DNA of 64,000 bases, taken from the NCBI GenBank assembly GCA_012931725.1, contig CM022949.1:55943852-56007851 (forward strand), in the 5' to 3' direction. The notes beneath the pieces were generated by a model. That model made no database searches. It saw nothing but the letters and a program-made list of their open reading frames with translations, and had not been told where the DNA came from. A program made the translations under genes and the position numbers. Source of the DNA: Litsea cubeba. Lineage: Eukaryota > Streptophyta > Magnoliopsida > Laurales > Lauraceae. This document shows positions 12,061 to 25,693 of the stretch, piece by piece. Position 1 is the first letter of the stretch. Every line of letters starts with the position of its first letter.

Positions 12061-12073
12061 ATCTCCCCCTTTG
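12061..12073 (-). promoter_or_regulatory. Polypurine tract, element D
   Basis: The minus strand reads CAAAGGGGGAGAT directly before the 3' LTR start TGTTATAATT, the expected primer for plus-strand DNA synthesis. Confidence 0.85.
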
Positions 12074-12368
12074 GAATTGTTGTCAACTTTAACAACTTTG
12101 TCAACATGCTAACAACTCTTCAAACCTTTCAACTCCAGCTTGCAGCTCTTCCAAGTTCTTTTCAACACTCACTTGGAACTAATTCTGAAATTCTGAAATA
12201 ACAACCATGCACTGTCAACAATCTCCCCCTAGCTTTCATAGCATAACATCTCTCCTTGCTATCATAGCATAACATCTCTCCCCCTTTGACAACAAGTCCA
12301 AAGGGACCAAACCGAGGAGCGAATAGGATATTCAATGAATGCATTGCTCCCCCTTTCAAGCACAACTC

Positions 12369-15300
12369 CTACGGTTTAGGAGAGTGAGTAACTCCTAACT
12401 TTTTCCGGAGATACTCGAAGACTTCCTTTGGCAGAGGTTTCATGAAAATATCAGCCACTTGCTCAGTTGTTGGAACATATTCCAACTTGACCTCTCCATC
12501 AGCAACTTTATCTTTAAGAAAATGATAACGAATTGCTACATGCTTTGTTCGAGAGTGCTGAACAGGATTCTTAGATATATGAATTGTACTCGTGTTGTCA
12601 CATAGGATCGGCGTAGGATCCATTGTAGGAACTCCTAGATCAGAGAGCATTTGCCGCATCCATAACACTTGTGTACAACAAGTTGCCGCTGCAATATATT
12701 CCGCTTCCGCTGTCGAAAGGGATACTGAGTCTTGCTTCTTACTATGCCAAGCAACTAATCTTTCTCCAAGATAAAATGCGCCGCCGCTAGTACTCTTGCG
12801 ATCATCTACGCATCCAGCCCAATCGGCATCAGAATATGCAACAAGAGTGAAGGATTTGCCTTTGGGATACCAGATACCAAGCTCCATAGTACCTTTCAGA
12901 TATCGAAAGATTCTTTTCACTGCTGTAAGGTGCGTTTCAGTTGGTGCTGCTTGAAAACGTGCAACCATACATACTGCTTGTAGAAGATCTGGTCTTGTAG
13001 CAGTCAAGTAGAGCAAGCTTCCTATCATAGAGCGATAGGTGGTATGATCAACGGGCGAGGCCTTATCATCTTTGCTAAGCTTCGTGTTCGTTGACATTGG
13101 TGTGCTCACTGGCTTGCTGTTTTCCATATTGAACCGTTTCAGCATTTCCTTAATGTACTTCATTTATGATATGAAGATGCCATGTTTCAGCTGCTGAACT
13201 TGTAAACCAAGAAAGAACTTTAGTTCTCCAAGCATCGACATTTCAAATTCTTTCTTCATCTCTTCAGCAAAATTCCTGCACATCTCCTCATCATTGCCAC
13301 CAAAGATTATGTCATCAACATAAACAATGACAACCAGCTGTTTGCTTAACTCAGTTTTGACATACAGATTGCTATCAACCATTCCTTTTCCGAAACCGAT
13401 CTTGCGGAGATAGAGATCCAGCATTGCATACCATGCCCTTGGCGCTTGTTTCAGTCCATAAAGAGCCTTTTTCAACTTGCACACTAGATCTGAATTTTTG
13501 CTGATGAGAAAACCATCAGGTTGCTCAATGTAGACCTCTTCTTTAAGTAAACCATTCAAGAAAGCTGACTTTACGTCCATCTGAAATACCTTGAAGGTTT
13601 TGTATGCTGCCAATGCAAGAAACATACGAATAGCTTCCAGACGAGCCACCGGTGCAAAGGTCTCTTCAAAATCTATGCCTTCAACTTGATCATAGCCTTT
13701 ACAAACCAACCTTGCTTTGTTTCTAATGACTTGACCATCTTCATTCAGCTTATTCCGAAAGACCCATTTAGTACCAATAACATTCTTATCAGTAGGTCTA
13801 GGAACAAGTTTCCATGTGGAGTTCTTCTCAATTTGCTCCAACTCCTCATGCATAGATTTCAACCAACTTTCATCGAGACTGGCTTCAGCCACAGTCTTGG
13901 GTTCAATGGTGGACATAAGTGAGTAATTGCTAACTACACTTTGTCTAGTTTGAACGCCTGCCTTAGGATCTCCAATGATTTGATCCTTAGGGTGTTGCTC
14001 TACCCAAGTGCTGTGCTTCTTAGGTGTAGTATCTTCTGAGTCATCCTTTGATTTCTCAGATCATTAGATTCAAGCCATCTCATCATCAATCTCACTCGAG
14101 TCCTCATAAACTGGACTGTCATTATGAGTTGCATTCTTTGGTTCAATATTCTCATCTATTCTCACATCAGCACTTTCTATGATTTTTCTGGTTCTTTTGT
14201 TAAGACACCTATATGCCTTGCTAGTAGAGGAGTAACCCAGAAATATACCTTCGTCAGCTCTTTCTTCAAATTTGCCCGGATTTTGTTCGAGCCGCTTGAT
14301 GTAACACTTGCTGCCGAAGACTCTGAAGTGCTTGACTGTTGCTTTTCTTCCAAACCATAGCTCATAGGGAGTTTTGTCTTCATGTGGCCTGATCAAGCAT
14401 CGATTTTGAATGTATACAGCCGTATGAATTGCCTCTTTCCAATACTTGTCAGCCATCTTGCTTTCACTTAGCATCGTACGAGCCATCTCTTGTACGGTGC
14501 GATTCTTCCGTTCCACAACTCCATTTTGCTGTGGAGTTTCTAGGGGCTGAAGTACTGTCTTTGAATGCCATGATGTTCACAATATTTAGTGAACTCTTCA
14601 GATGTGAACTCGCCTCCACGATCAGACCTTAAAATCTTGATACGTTTTTCCAATTGATTTTCAACCTGTGCTTTAAACACTTTTAAAACGATCAAGTGCT
14701 TGATGCTTATGCTTCAGAAATAATACCCATGTCATACGAGTATAATCATCAATGCATAACATGAAATACTTATCTCCATTGGTGCTTTGAGTTCGCATCG
14801 GTCCACAGAGATCAGTGTGCACTAGCTCAAGAGGTTTCTTGGAATGATGCTCCTTTGACTTGAACATAACCCTCGTTTGCTTTCCCTTTTGGCAAGAGTC
14901 ACAAATGGGATTGGAAGGCTTTTCAACTGTAGACATGCCTCTTACAGCCTTTGAATTGCAAATCTTTGACATGTTATCAAAGCTTAGATGCCCAAGGCAT
15001 TTGTGCCACAACCAACTTTCCTCTGTCCGACTCATCAAGCAAGTCTTTTCAGCTCCATCTGACAATGTATAGAGATTTCCAGCAGTTCTTGATCCAGTTG
15101 CCACTGTTTTGCCGTTGCTACTCTTCTTGATGGCAAACCCATTCTTTATGAAGATAACTTCGTGACCCTTGTCACAGATCTGGCTCACACTAAGCAGGTT
15201 GTGTCTCAATCCAGACACATATAAGACTTCTTCCGATCTGATCTTGTTTGCCATAAGCTGAATAACACCTTTTCCGCAGATTTTGGCACCATCATTGTTG

Positions 15301-16303
15301 CCAAACTTCACTGAACCGCCTTCATAGTGCTGTAATTTGATGAATTTCTCTTTATCACCAGTCATATTGGCTTGAACAACCACTATCAAGGACCCATGGT
15401 GCTGCCTTCTTTTGTGCATTGAATGCCATTTGCACAATGAGAGATTCTTTGGGACTTTCTGCACTTTGCTTTGCTCTCCAAGCCTTGACTAACTTGGGTT
15501 TCTTTTCAACCTGAAATTTGTTAGCAATATGCAACCTACAATCCCTAGCCAAGTGTCCATAATTATAGCACTTATGGCACTCAATTTTGTGGCTACTTAA
15601 GATTGAAAAAGGGTTCCTAGTCACAAGTGAGCTGTATTTCACATAGAATTTGCAATCGTCTCTTTTATGTCCAAACATATTACAATGAAAGCAATAACCA
15701 TAGAATTTGTATCTTCTTTGTGGCTGGTTAGTCTTCATTACCTTTCTAACAGGAATGGACTCCTTTCTAGGTTGAGTGGGCTTCATAGAGTTAGAAGGTG
15801 CAGTGACTTGCTTTACAAACTCTTTCTTTTCAGGAGGTGCAATCTTAGAGGATTCACCTTTCTCAAATCCTAGACCAAATCTGAAGTGGGCAGGTCTTTG
15901 AACTTTCAGTAGTTCATCGAGTTTCATAGTCCCTTCAATCGCTTGGAGCGCTTTGAGTTTTTTGCTATTTTCTAAATTTTCAGCCTTTGCTCTAGCGATC
16001 TCAGTTTCAAGTTTCATAGCCTCTTCCTTTTTGATACTTATTGGTTTTCAAGGACTTCTACCATTCTTTTATATTCTTCTACTTGTTTTCAAAGCAATAA
16101 TAGAACTTTCAGATTCATGGAGAAGTTTCAGATTTTTCTTACTTGTTTTGCGTTCCATGCTAAGCTCCTCAAGTGCGACTATGAGTTCCTCTTCAAGATT
16201 GACTTCAGCCTCCTCTTCCTCTTCCGGATCTAGCTCTTCTTCTTCTTCAACAGTGACCATGAAGAGAGCTTCGGTTGATTCATCATCGTCTGAAGTTTCA
16301 GAC
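12369..16303 (-). pseudogene. gag-pol of element D, 3' portion
   Basis: This covers the Gag coiled coil, two zinc knuckles (CFHCNMFGHKRDDC and CHKCYNYGHLARDC), protease, integrase, reverse transcriptase (VIVYVDDIIFGG) and RNase H, ending at the TAG whose complement is 12369-12371. The protease block DSGCSS is shifted by an extra T near 15366. Other lesions are a TAA near 13164-13166 at the Gln after FIS, and small indels near 14060-14075, 14540-14550, 14683, 16043 and 16085. Many of these are one-base changes in homopolymers. The upstream frame continues at 23646 beyond nested element E. Confidence 0.9.
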
Positions 16304-17379
16304 TGTTGGATATCGCGATCACTGAGAGGGGGGGGTGAATCAGTGATTTCTAAAAACAGGTCCAATTCAACAACAAAACAAGTCAAACCACACAATGACA
16401 CCAGATTTAACGTGGTTCACCAAAAGGCTACGTCCACGGATCAAAACCGTCCGAACACCGATCCGGTACAGGTCTGAATATATTTAGTCGCACCAACGAC
16501 AAAGAGCACCAACCCTTGTGTTTTAGATAGCACCCACTATCTAGGAAGCACCTACTCCTCTTATAATTTATCTGCACCCACAGATAGGATCACCAAACCC
16601 CAAACACCAAGCACCAACTTGATGTAAAAACAGAATAGAAGATAAACTCTGTCTACAGCCCTTCCCCTCTACAATCTCTCTCTCTCAATCCCTTACAAAT
16701 TGAAATCTAAAGCATAAAGAGAGACACTTAACTCATGGACGAATCACCATCTTCAAGAGCACAATCTCGTCCACAATTGCTGTAGAAAACGTCACCACAA
16801 CAGCACCACAACAGCACACAGCAGCAGCTTCTTCTTTCCTCAAGAACTCTCTCAATTTTCTCTCTAAAACTCTTCTCTGTTCTTCTATTGCAATCACGAA
16901 TTAATCAAGCCTTTTTATAGGTTTTAATAACCCTAGCAAGTCTCCAAATTCGGCTACAATTTGCTTAGAAAGAGACCCAACCGATCTACAAACTTTCCCT
17001 GACTTTTAGCTTAAGTTTACTAATTCTGCGTATATCAGGAAACCCGTGCCCGGTCGACCGCATGAGGGCCCCGGTCGACCGGCCAAACAGATTGTGCAGA
17101 AATCTGTTAGAAATTAACTGAGACCTGTATTCTGCAGATTTCTTCTTTGCCCGTCGACCGCATGAAGAGCCCGGTCGACCGGACCACTCTGCTACAGAAA
17201 AACTGTTTTCTGTACACTTTTCAGCTCTTTTTCCATTCTGATTTCCATCTGATTTCCATCTGATTTCCATTGCGTAGTTGAGCTTCTTCCTCTCATCATG
17301 TTGACATGGATTGACAACAATTACAACCTTAAACCATGATTACCATTCAAATCATTTAAAGCTTCTTCAAATTATAACA
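16304..17379 (-). repeat. 3' LTR of element E
   Basis: Minus strand TGTTATAATTTGAAG...GATATCCAACA. Two GTCGAC pairs are present (17053/17074 and 17153/17174), each 21 bp start to start. One AGATAG...CTATCT hairpin unit is present. The terminal G/C tract is about 8 long, shorter than in D. Confidence 0.94.
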
Positions 17380-17392
17380 ATCTCCCCCTTTG
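17380..17392 (-). promoter_or_regulatory. Polypurine tract, element E
   Basis: The minus strand reads CCAAAGGGGGAGATT, abutting the LTR start. Confidence 0.85.
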
Positions 17393-17687
17393 GAATTGTT
17401 GTCAACTTTAACAACTTTGTCAACATGCTAACAACTCTTCAACTCTTTCAACTCCAGCTTGCAGCTCTTCCAAGTTCTTTTCAACACTCACTTGGAACCA
17501 ATTCTGAAAATTCTGAAATAACAACCATGCACTGTCAACAATCTCCCCCTAGCTTTCATAGCATAACATCTCTCCTTGCTATCATAGCATAACATCTCTC
17601 CCCCTTTGACAACAAGTCCAAAGGGACCAAACCGAGGAGCGAATAGGATATTCAATGAATGCATTGCTCCCCTTTCAAGCACAACTC

Positions 17688-20600
17688 CTACGGTTTAGGA
17701 GAGTGAGTAACTCCTAACTTTTCCGGAGATACTCGAAGACTTCCTTTGGCAGAGGTTTCGTGAAAATATCAGCCACTTGCTCAGTTGTTGGAACATATTC
17801 CAACTTGACCTCTCCATCAGCAACTTTATCTTTAAGAAAATGATAACGAATTGCTACATGCTTTGTTCGAGAGTGCTGAACAGGATTCTTAGATATATGA
17901 ATTGCACTCGTGTTGTCACATAGGATCGGCGTAGGATCCGTTGTAGGAACTCCTAGATCAGAGAGCATTTGCCGCATCCATAACACTTGCGTACAACAAG
18001 TTGCCGCTGCAATATATTCCGCTTCCGCTGTCGAAAGGGATACTGAGTCTTGCTTCTTACTATGCCAAGCAACTAATCTTTCTCCAAGATAAAATGCGCC
18101 GCCGCTAGTACTCTTGCGATCATCTACGCATCCAGCCCAATCGGCATCAGAATATGCAACAAGAGTGAAGGATTTGCCTTTGGGATACCAGATACCAAGC
18201 TCCATAGTACCTTTCAGATATCGAAAGATTCGTTTCACTGCTGTAAGGTGCGTTTCAGTTGGTGCTGCTTGAAACGTGCAACCATACATACTGCTTGTAG
18301 AAGATCTGGTCTTGTAGCAGTCAAGTAGAGCAAGCTTCCTATCATAGAGCGATAGGTGGTATGATCAACGGACGAGGCCTTATCATCTTGCTAAGCTTCG
18401 TGTTCGTTGTCATTGGTGTGCTCACTGGCTTGCTGTCTTCCATATTGAATCGCTTCAGCATTTCCTTGATGTATTTCATCTGTGATATGAAGATACCATG
18501 TTTCAGCTGCTGAACTTGTAAACCAAGAAAGAACTTAAGTTCTCCAAGCATCGACATCTCAAATTCTTTCTTCATCTCTTCTGCAAAATTCCTGCACATC
18601 TCCTCATCATTGCCTCCAAAGATTATGTCATCAACATAAACAATGACAACCAGCTGTTTGCTTAACTCAGTTTTGACATATAGATTGCTATCAACAAGTC
18701 CTTTTCCAAAACCGATCTTGCGGAGATAGAGATCCAGCCTTGCATACCATGCCCTTGGCGCTTGTTTCAGTCCATAAAGAGCCTTTTTCAACTTGCACAC
18801 TAGATCTGTATTTTTGCTGATGAGAAAACCATCAGGTTGCTCAATGTAGACTTCTTCTTCAAGTAAACCATTCAAGAAAGCTGACTTTACGTCCATCTGA
18901 AATACCTTGAAAGTTTTGTATGCTGCCAATGCAAGAAACATTCGTATAGCTTCCAGACGAGCCACCGGTGCAAAGGTCTCTTCAAAATCTATGCCTTCAA
19001 CTTGAGCATAGCCTTTACAAACCAACCTTGCTTTGTTTCTAATGACTTGACCATCTTCATTCAGCTTATTCCGAAAGACCCATTTAGTACCAATAACATT
19101 CTTATCAGTAGGTCTAGGAACAAGTTCCCATGTGGAGTTCTTCTCAATTTGCTCCAACTCCTCATGCATAGCTTTCAACCAACTATCATCGAGACTGGCT
19201 TCAGCCACAGCTTGGGTTCAATGGTGGACACAAGTGAGTAATTTCTAACTACACTTTGTCTAGTTTGAACGCCTGCCTTAGGATCTCCAATGATTTGATC
19301 CTTAGGGTGTTGCTCTACCCAAGTGCTGTGCTTCTTAGGTGAAGTATCTTCTGAGTCATCCTTTGATTTCTCAGAATCATTAGATTCAGCCATCTCATCA
19401 TCAATCTCACTCGAGTCCTCATAAACGGGACTGTCATAATGAGTTCCATTCTTGGATTCATGGTTTTCATCAATTCTCACATCAGCACTTTCTATGATTT
19501 TTCTGGTTCTTTTGATAGACACCTGTATGCCTTGCTAGTAGAGGAGTAACCCAGAAATATACCGTCGTCAGCTCTTTTCTTCAAAATTTGCCCGGATTTT
19601 GTTCGAGCCGCTTGATGTAACACTTGCTGCCGAAGACTCTGAAGTGCTTGACTGTTTCTTTTCTTTCCAAACCATAGCTCATAGGGAGTTTTGTCTTCAT
19701 GTGGCCTGATCAAGCATCGATTTTGAATGTATACAGCCGTATGAATTGCCTCTTTCCAATACTTGTCGGCCATCTTGCTTTCACTTAGCATCGTACGAGC
19801 CATCTCTTGTACGGTGCGATTCTTCCGTTCCACAACTCCATTTTGCTGTGGAGTTCTAGGGGCTGAGTACTGTCTCTGAATGCCATGATGTTCACAATAT
19901 TTAGTGAACTCTTCAGATGTGAACTCGCCACCACGATCAGACCTTAAAATCTTGATACGTTTTTCCAATTGATTTTCAACCTGTGCTTTAAACACTTTAA
20001 AACGATCAAGTGCTTGATGCTTATGCTTAAGAAACAATACCCATGTCATACGAGTATAATCATCAATGCATAACATGAAATACTTATCTCCGCATCGGTC
20101 CACAGAGATCAGTGTGCACTAGCTCAAGAGGTTTCTTGGAATGATGCTCCTTTGACTTGAACATAACCCTCGTTTGCTTTCCCTTTTGGCAAGAGTCGCA
20201 AATGGGATTGGAAGGCTTTTCAACTGTAGACATGCCTCTTACAACCTTTGAATTGCAAATCTTTGACATGTTATCAAAGCTTAGATGACCAAGGCGTTTG
20301 TGCCACAACCAACTTTCCTCTGTCCGACTCATCAAGCAGGTCTTTTCAGCTCCATCTGACAAAGTATAGAGATTTCCAGCAGTTCTTGATCCAGTTGCCA
20401 CTATTTTGCCGTTGCTACTCTTCTTGATGGCAAACCCATTCTTTGTGAAGATAACTTCGTGACCCTTGTCACAGATCTGGCTCACACTAAGCAGGTTGTG
20501 TCTCAATCCAGACACATATAAGACTTCTTCCGATCTGATCTTGTTTGCCATAAGCTGAATAACACCTTTTCCGCAGATTTTGGCACCATCATTGTTGCCA

Positions 20601-22513
20601 AACTTCACTGAACCGCCTTCATAGTGCTTGTAATTTGATGAATTTCTCTTTATCACCAGTCATATGGCTTGAACAACCACTATCAGGACCCATGGTGCTG
20701 CCTTCTTTTGTGCATTGAATGCCATTTGCACAATGAGAGATTCTTTGGGACTTTCTGCACTTTGCTTGCTCTCCAAGCCTTGACTAACTTGGGTTTCTTT
20801 CAACCTGAAATTTGTTAGCAATATGCAACCTACAATCCCTAGCCAAGTGTCCATAATTATAGCACTTATGGCACTCAATTTTGTGGCTACTTAAGATTGA
20901 AAAAGGGTTCCTAGTCACAAGTGAGCTGTATTTCACATAGAATTTGCAATCGTCTCTTTTATGTCCAAACATATTACAATGAAAGCAATAACCATAGAAT
21001 TTGTATCTTCTTTGTGGCTGGTTAGTCTTCATTACCTTTCTAACAGGAATGGACTCCTTTCTAGGTTGAGTGGGCTTCATAGAGTTAGAAGGTGCAGTGA
21101 CTTGCTTTACAAACTCTTTCTTTTCAGGAGGTGCAATCTTAGAGGATTCACCTTTCTCAAATCCTAGACCAAATCTGAAGTGGGCAGGTCTTTGAACTTT
21201 CAGTAGTTCATCGAGTTTCATAGTCCCTTCAATCGCTTGGAGCGCTTTGAGTTTTTTGCTATTTTCCAAATTTTCAGCCTTGCTCTAGCGATCTCAGTTT
21301 CAAGTTTCATAGCCTCTTCCTTTTTTATACTTATTTGGTTTTCAAGGACTTCTACCATTCTTTTATATTCTTCTACTTGAGTTTTCAAAGCAATAATAGA
21401 ACTTTCAGATTCATGGAGAAGTTTCAGATTTTTCTTACTTGTTTTGCGTTCCATGCTAAGCTCCTCAAGTGCGACTATGAGTTCCTCTTCAAGATTGACT
21501 TCAGCCTCCTCTTCCTCTTCTGGATCTAGCTCTTCTTCTTCTTCAACAGTGACCATGAAGAGAGCTTCGGTTGATTCATCATCGTCTGAAGTTTCAGACG
21601 TGCTGTCATCTTGTTGACATAGAAAGTTTTTAGCTTTGCCTCTTTTTCTGAAATTTCTCTTTCCTTTACTCTTTTCAGCATAAGAGTCATTATCATTGTC
21701 TTCTTTTAGCGGACACTTCGCAGCAAAGTGACCAACACCTCCACAATTGAAGCATTTAAAGGGTAGCTTCCCTTTGTACTTGCCATTGCTTCCTTTCTTC
21801 AACTTTCTAACAAATTGAGCCTCAAGCTCATCATTATCAGAATCAACATCATGACCAGCAGTCTCTTTTGCCTTTTTCTGAACTTTGAAGGCCGCTTCTT
21901 TATCAGATGAAGACGTCTTTCCTATGCGCATCTCATAGGCAGTTAGAGAACCATGTAATTCATCCATGGAAAATACATTCAGATCTTTGGCTTCTTCGAT
22001 GGCTGAGACTTTTGAATTAAACCGGGGAAGAAGAGATCTTAGAACCTTTTTGACGATGACCGGCTCTTTAATCTCCTCCCCTAGTCCACGAATGTCATTC
22101 GTGACTTCATTCACTCGTTGCATATACGATTCAACATTCTCGCTTTCCTCCATGCGAAGAGACTCGAATTGAGAGCGATGAGTTTGCAATTTGGCTTCTT
22201 TAATCTTCTCATCACCTCCATGTATGCTTTGCAACTTGTCCCAAATTTCCTTGGCTATTTTGCATGCAATTACTTTGACAAGCTCGCTGTCCACAAGGCC
22301 ACTAAAGAGTGCATTCTGCGCCTTGGAGTCGTTGTCTGCCAACTTCTTCGATGCAGTATCATTGGGTACGGTGGCAGCATTGTAACCGACTCTGACAGCC
22401 TCCCAAACATCATAGCCAAGAGATTTGATGAAGGCTTGCATCCTAATCTTCCAAAAAGAGTAATTAGAACCATCAAACAGAGGTTCTTTCATATTCCCTG
22501 TATTGGCTGCCAT
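17688..22513 (-). pseudogene. gag-pol of element E, many small indels
   Basis: The ATG is at 22513. Gag, three zinc knuckles, coiled coil, protease, integrase, RT (YVDD near 18635) and RNase H are all recognisable, in eight overlapping frame pieces. Compared with C I see one-base length changes in short homopolymers (near 17720, 18274, 18391, 19580-19592, 19666, 20692, 20768, 20802, 21282), an extra base near 20627, a lost base near 19209, and a loss of about 24 bases near 20092. The longest intact piece is the Gag part (21218-22525). Non-functional as read, but see the finding on consensus errors. Confidence 0.9.
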
Positions 22514-22565
22514 GTGATTTGACAAGAGATCACCCTTAGCGTATTAAACTGATCAAGGGAGCCTC

Positions 22566-22577
22566 GCTCTGATACCA
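22566..22577 (-). promoter_or_regulatory. Primer-binding site, element E
   Basis: The minus strand reads TGGTATCAGAGC, an exact initiator-Met-tRNA complement. Confidence 0.9.
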
Positions 22578-22579
22578 AT

Positions 22580-23645
22580 TGTTGGATATCGCGATCACTG
22601 AGAGGGGGGGGGGTGAATCAGTGATTTCTAAAAACAGGTCCAATTCAACAACAAAACAAGTCAAACGACACAATGACACCAGATTTAACGTGGTTCACCA
22701 AAAGGCTACGTCCACGGATCAAAACCGTCCGAACACCGATCCGGTACAGGTCTGAATATATTTAGTCGCACCAACGACAAAGAGCACCAACCCTTGTGTT
22801 TTAGATAGCACCCACTATCTAGGAAGCACCTACTCCTCTTACAATTTATCTGCACCCACAGATAGGATCACCAAACCCCAAACAGAAAGCACCAACTTGA
22901 TGTAAAAACAGAATAGAAGATAAACTCTGTCTACAGCCCTTCCCCTCTATAATTCTCTCTCTCAATCCCTTACAAATTGAAATCTAAAGCATAAAGAGAG
23001 ACACTTAACTCATGGACGAATCACCATCTTCAAGAGCACAATCTCGTCCACAATTGCTGTAGAAAACGTCACCACAACAGCACCACAACAGCACACAGCA
23101 GCAGCTTCTTCTTTTCCTCAAGAACTCTCTCAATTTTCTCTCTAAAACTCTTCTCTGTTCTTCTATTGCAATCACGAATTAATCAAGCCTTTTTATAGGT
23201 TTTAATAACCCTAGCAAGTCTCCAAATTCGGCTACAATTTGCTTAGAAAGAGTCCCAACCGATCTACAAACTTTCCCTGACTTTTAGCTTAAGTTTACTA
23301 ATTCTGTGTATATCAGGAAACCCGTGCCCGGTCGACCGCATGAAGGCCCCAGTCGACCGGCCAAACAGACTGTGCAGAAATCTGTTACAAATTAACTGAG
23401 ACCTGTATTCTGCAGATTTCTTCTTGCCCGGTCGACCGCATGAAGAGCCCGGTCGACCGGCCACTCTGCTACAGAAAAACTGTTTTCTGTACACTTTTCA
23501 GCTCTTTTTCCATTCTGATTTCCATCTGATTTCCATTGTGTAGTTGAGCTTCATCCTCTCATCATGTTGACATGGATTGACAACAATTACAACCTTAAAC
23601 CATGATTACCATTCAAATCATTTAAAGCTTCTTCAAATTATAACA
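22580..23645 (-). repeat. 5' LTR of element E
   Basis: 1066 bp. The TATA-like TATAAAAAGG is at 23189-23196. The first GTCGAC of U3 is followed by a degraded AGTCGAC partner, and the second pair is intact. One fewer TGATTTCCATC unit than in the other E LTR accounts for most of the length difference. Confidence 0.94.
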
Positions 23646-24564
23646 CAGACGTGCTGTCATCTTGTTGACATAGAAAGTTTTTAGCTTTGCCTCTTTTTCT
23701 GAAATTTCTCTTTCCTTTACTCTTTTCAGCATAAGAGTCATTATCATTGTCTTCTTTTAGCGGACACTTTGCAGCAAAGTGACCAACACCTCCACAATTG
23801 AAGCATTTAAAGGGTAGCTTCCCTTTGTACTTGCCATTGCTTCCTTTCTTCAACTTTCTAACAAATTGAGCCTCAAGCTCATCATTATCAGAATCAACAT
23901 CATGACCAGCAGTCTCTTTTGGCTTTTTCTGAACTTTGAAGGCCGCTTCTTTATCAGATGAAGGCGTCTTTCCTATGCGCATCTCATAGGCAGTTAGAGA
24001 ACCATGTAATTCATCCATGGAAAATGCATTCAGATCTTTGGCTTCTTCGATGGCTGAGACTTTTGAATCAAACCGGGGAAGAAGAGATCTTAGAACCTTT
24101 TTGACGATGACCGGCTCTTTAATCTCCTCCCCTAGTCCACGAATGTCATTCGTGACTTCATTCACTCGTTGCATATACGAGTCAACATTCTCGCTTTCCT
24201 CCATGCGAAGAGACTCGAATTGAGAGCGATGAGTTTGCAATTTGGCTTCTTTAATCTTCTCATCACCTTCATGTATGCTTTGCAACTTGTCCCAAATTTC
24301 CTTGGCTGTTTTGCATGCAATTACTTTGACAAGCTCGCTGTCCACAAGGCCACTAAAGAGTGCATTCTGCGCCTTGGAGTCGTTGTCTGCCAACTTCTTC
24401 GATGCAGTATCATTGGGTACGGTGGCAGTATTGTAACCGACTCTGACAGCCTCCCAAACATCATAGCCAAGAGATTTGATGAAGGCTTGCATCCTAATCT
24501 TCCAAAAAGAGTAATTAGAACCATCAAACAGAGGTGCTTTCATATTCCCTGTATTGGCTGCCAG
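23646..24564 (-). pseudogene. gag of element D, 5' portion with lost start codon
   Basis: About 306 codons of Gag precede the point where E inserted, including the FDGSNYSFWKIRM region and the knuckle CFNCGGVGHFAAKC. The codon that is ATG in A, B, C, E and F reads CTG here (24562-24564), so the normal start is missing. The context TTGTCAAATCACCTG is otherwise unchanged. The frame is open to the insertion point and would continue at 16303. Confidence 0.9.
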
Positions 24565-24616
24565 GTGATTTGACAAGAGATCACCCTTAGCGTATTAAAC
24601 TGATCAAGGGAGCCTC

Positions 24617-24628
24617 GCTTTGATACCA
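24617..24628 (-). promoter_or_regulatory. Primer-binding site, element D, one mismatch
   Basis: The minus strand reads TGGTATCAAAGC. One base differs from the exact Met-tRNA complement seen in A, B, C and E. Confidence 0.88.
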
Positions 24629-24630
24629 AT

Positions 24631-25688
24631 TGTTGGATATCGCGATCACTGAGAGGGGGGGGGGTGAATCAGCGATTTCTAAAAACAGGTCCAATTCAAC
24701 AACAAAACAAGTCAAACCACACAATGACACCAGATTTAACGTGGTTCACCAAAAGGCTACGTCCGCGGATCAAAACCGTCCGAACACCGATCCGGTACAG
24801 GTCTGAATATATTTAGTCGCACCAACGACAAAGAGCACCAACCCTTGTGTTTTAGATAGCACCCACTATCTAGGAAGCACCTACTCCTCTTACAATTTAT
24901 CTGCACCCACAGATAGGATCACCAAACCCCAAACACCAAGCACCAACTTGATGTAAAAACAGAATAGAAGATAAACTCTGTCTACAGCCCTTCCCCTCTA
25001 CAATTCTCTCTCTCTCAATCCCTTACAAATTGAAATCTAAAGCATAAAGAGAGACACTTAACTCATGGACGAATCACCATCTTCAAGAGCACAATCTCGT
25101 CCACAATTGCTGTAGAAAACGTCACCACAACAGCATCACAACAGCACACAGCAGCAGCTTCTTCTTTCTCTCAAGAACTCTCTCAATTTTCTCTCTAAAA
25201 CTCTTCTCTGTTCTTCTCTGTCAATCACGAATTAATCAAGCCTTTTTATAGGTTTTAATAACCCTAGCAAGTCTTCAAATTCGGCTACAATTTGTTTAGA
25301 AAGAGTCCCAACCGATCTACAAACTTTCCCTGACTTTTAGCTGAAGTTTACTAATTCTGCGTATATCAGGAAACCCGTGCCCGGTCGACCGGCCAAACAG
25401 ACTGTGCAGAAATCTGTTACAAATTAACTGAGACCTGTATTCTGCAGATTTCTTCTTTCCCGGTCGACCGCATGAAGAGCCCGGTCGACCGGCCACTCTA
25501 CTACAGAAAAACTGTTTTCTGTACACTTTTCAGCTCTTTTTCCATTCTGATTTCCATCTGATTTCCATCTGATTTCCATTGCGTAGTTGAGCTTCATCCT
25601 CTCATCATGTTGACATGGATTGACAACAATTACAACCTTAAACCATGATTACCATTCAAATCATTTAAAGCTTCTTCAAATTATAACA
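24631..25688 (-). repeat. 5' LTR of element D
   Basis: 1058 bp. The TATA-like TATAAAAAGG is at 25241-25250. It carries one lone GTCGAC and one pair, matching the 3' LTR at 11001-12060. Confidence 0.95.
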
Positions 25689-25693
25689 TGCAC

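Larger units (their letters stand above)
16304..23645 (-). mobile_element. Copia element E, nested in the gag of D
   Basis: TSD cagac lies at 16299-16303 and 23646-23650, interrupting D's gag just after its acidic SETSDD segment. Length is 7342 bp. LTRs are 16304-17379 (3', 1076 bp) and 22580-23645 (5', 1066 bp). Same orientation and same subfamily as its host D. Confidence 0.95.
11001..25688 (-). mobile_element. Copia element D, split by nested element E
   Basis: Both ends are exact: TSD tgcac at 10996-11000 and 25689-25693, with LTRs 11001-12060 (3') and 24631-25688 (5'). The element is about 7.35 kb without E. Both LTRs lack the same 21-bp GTCGAC unit that E keeps, showing they are a true pair. 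The interior is of the same subfamily as E and as the interior of C. Confidence 0.95.

Noticed and set aside
16069..16401. Frame joining Gag coiled coil to LTR sequence as a novel protein
   Set aside because: It is created by the insertion of E into D's gag and reads straight through the junction.
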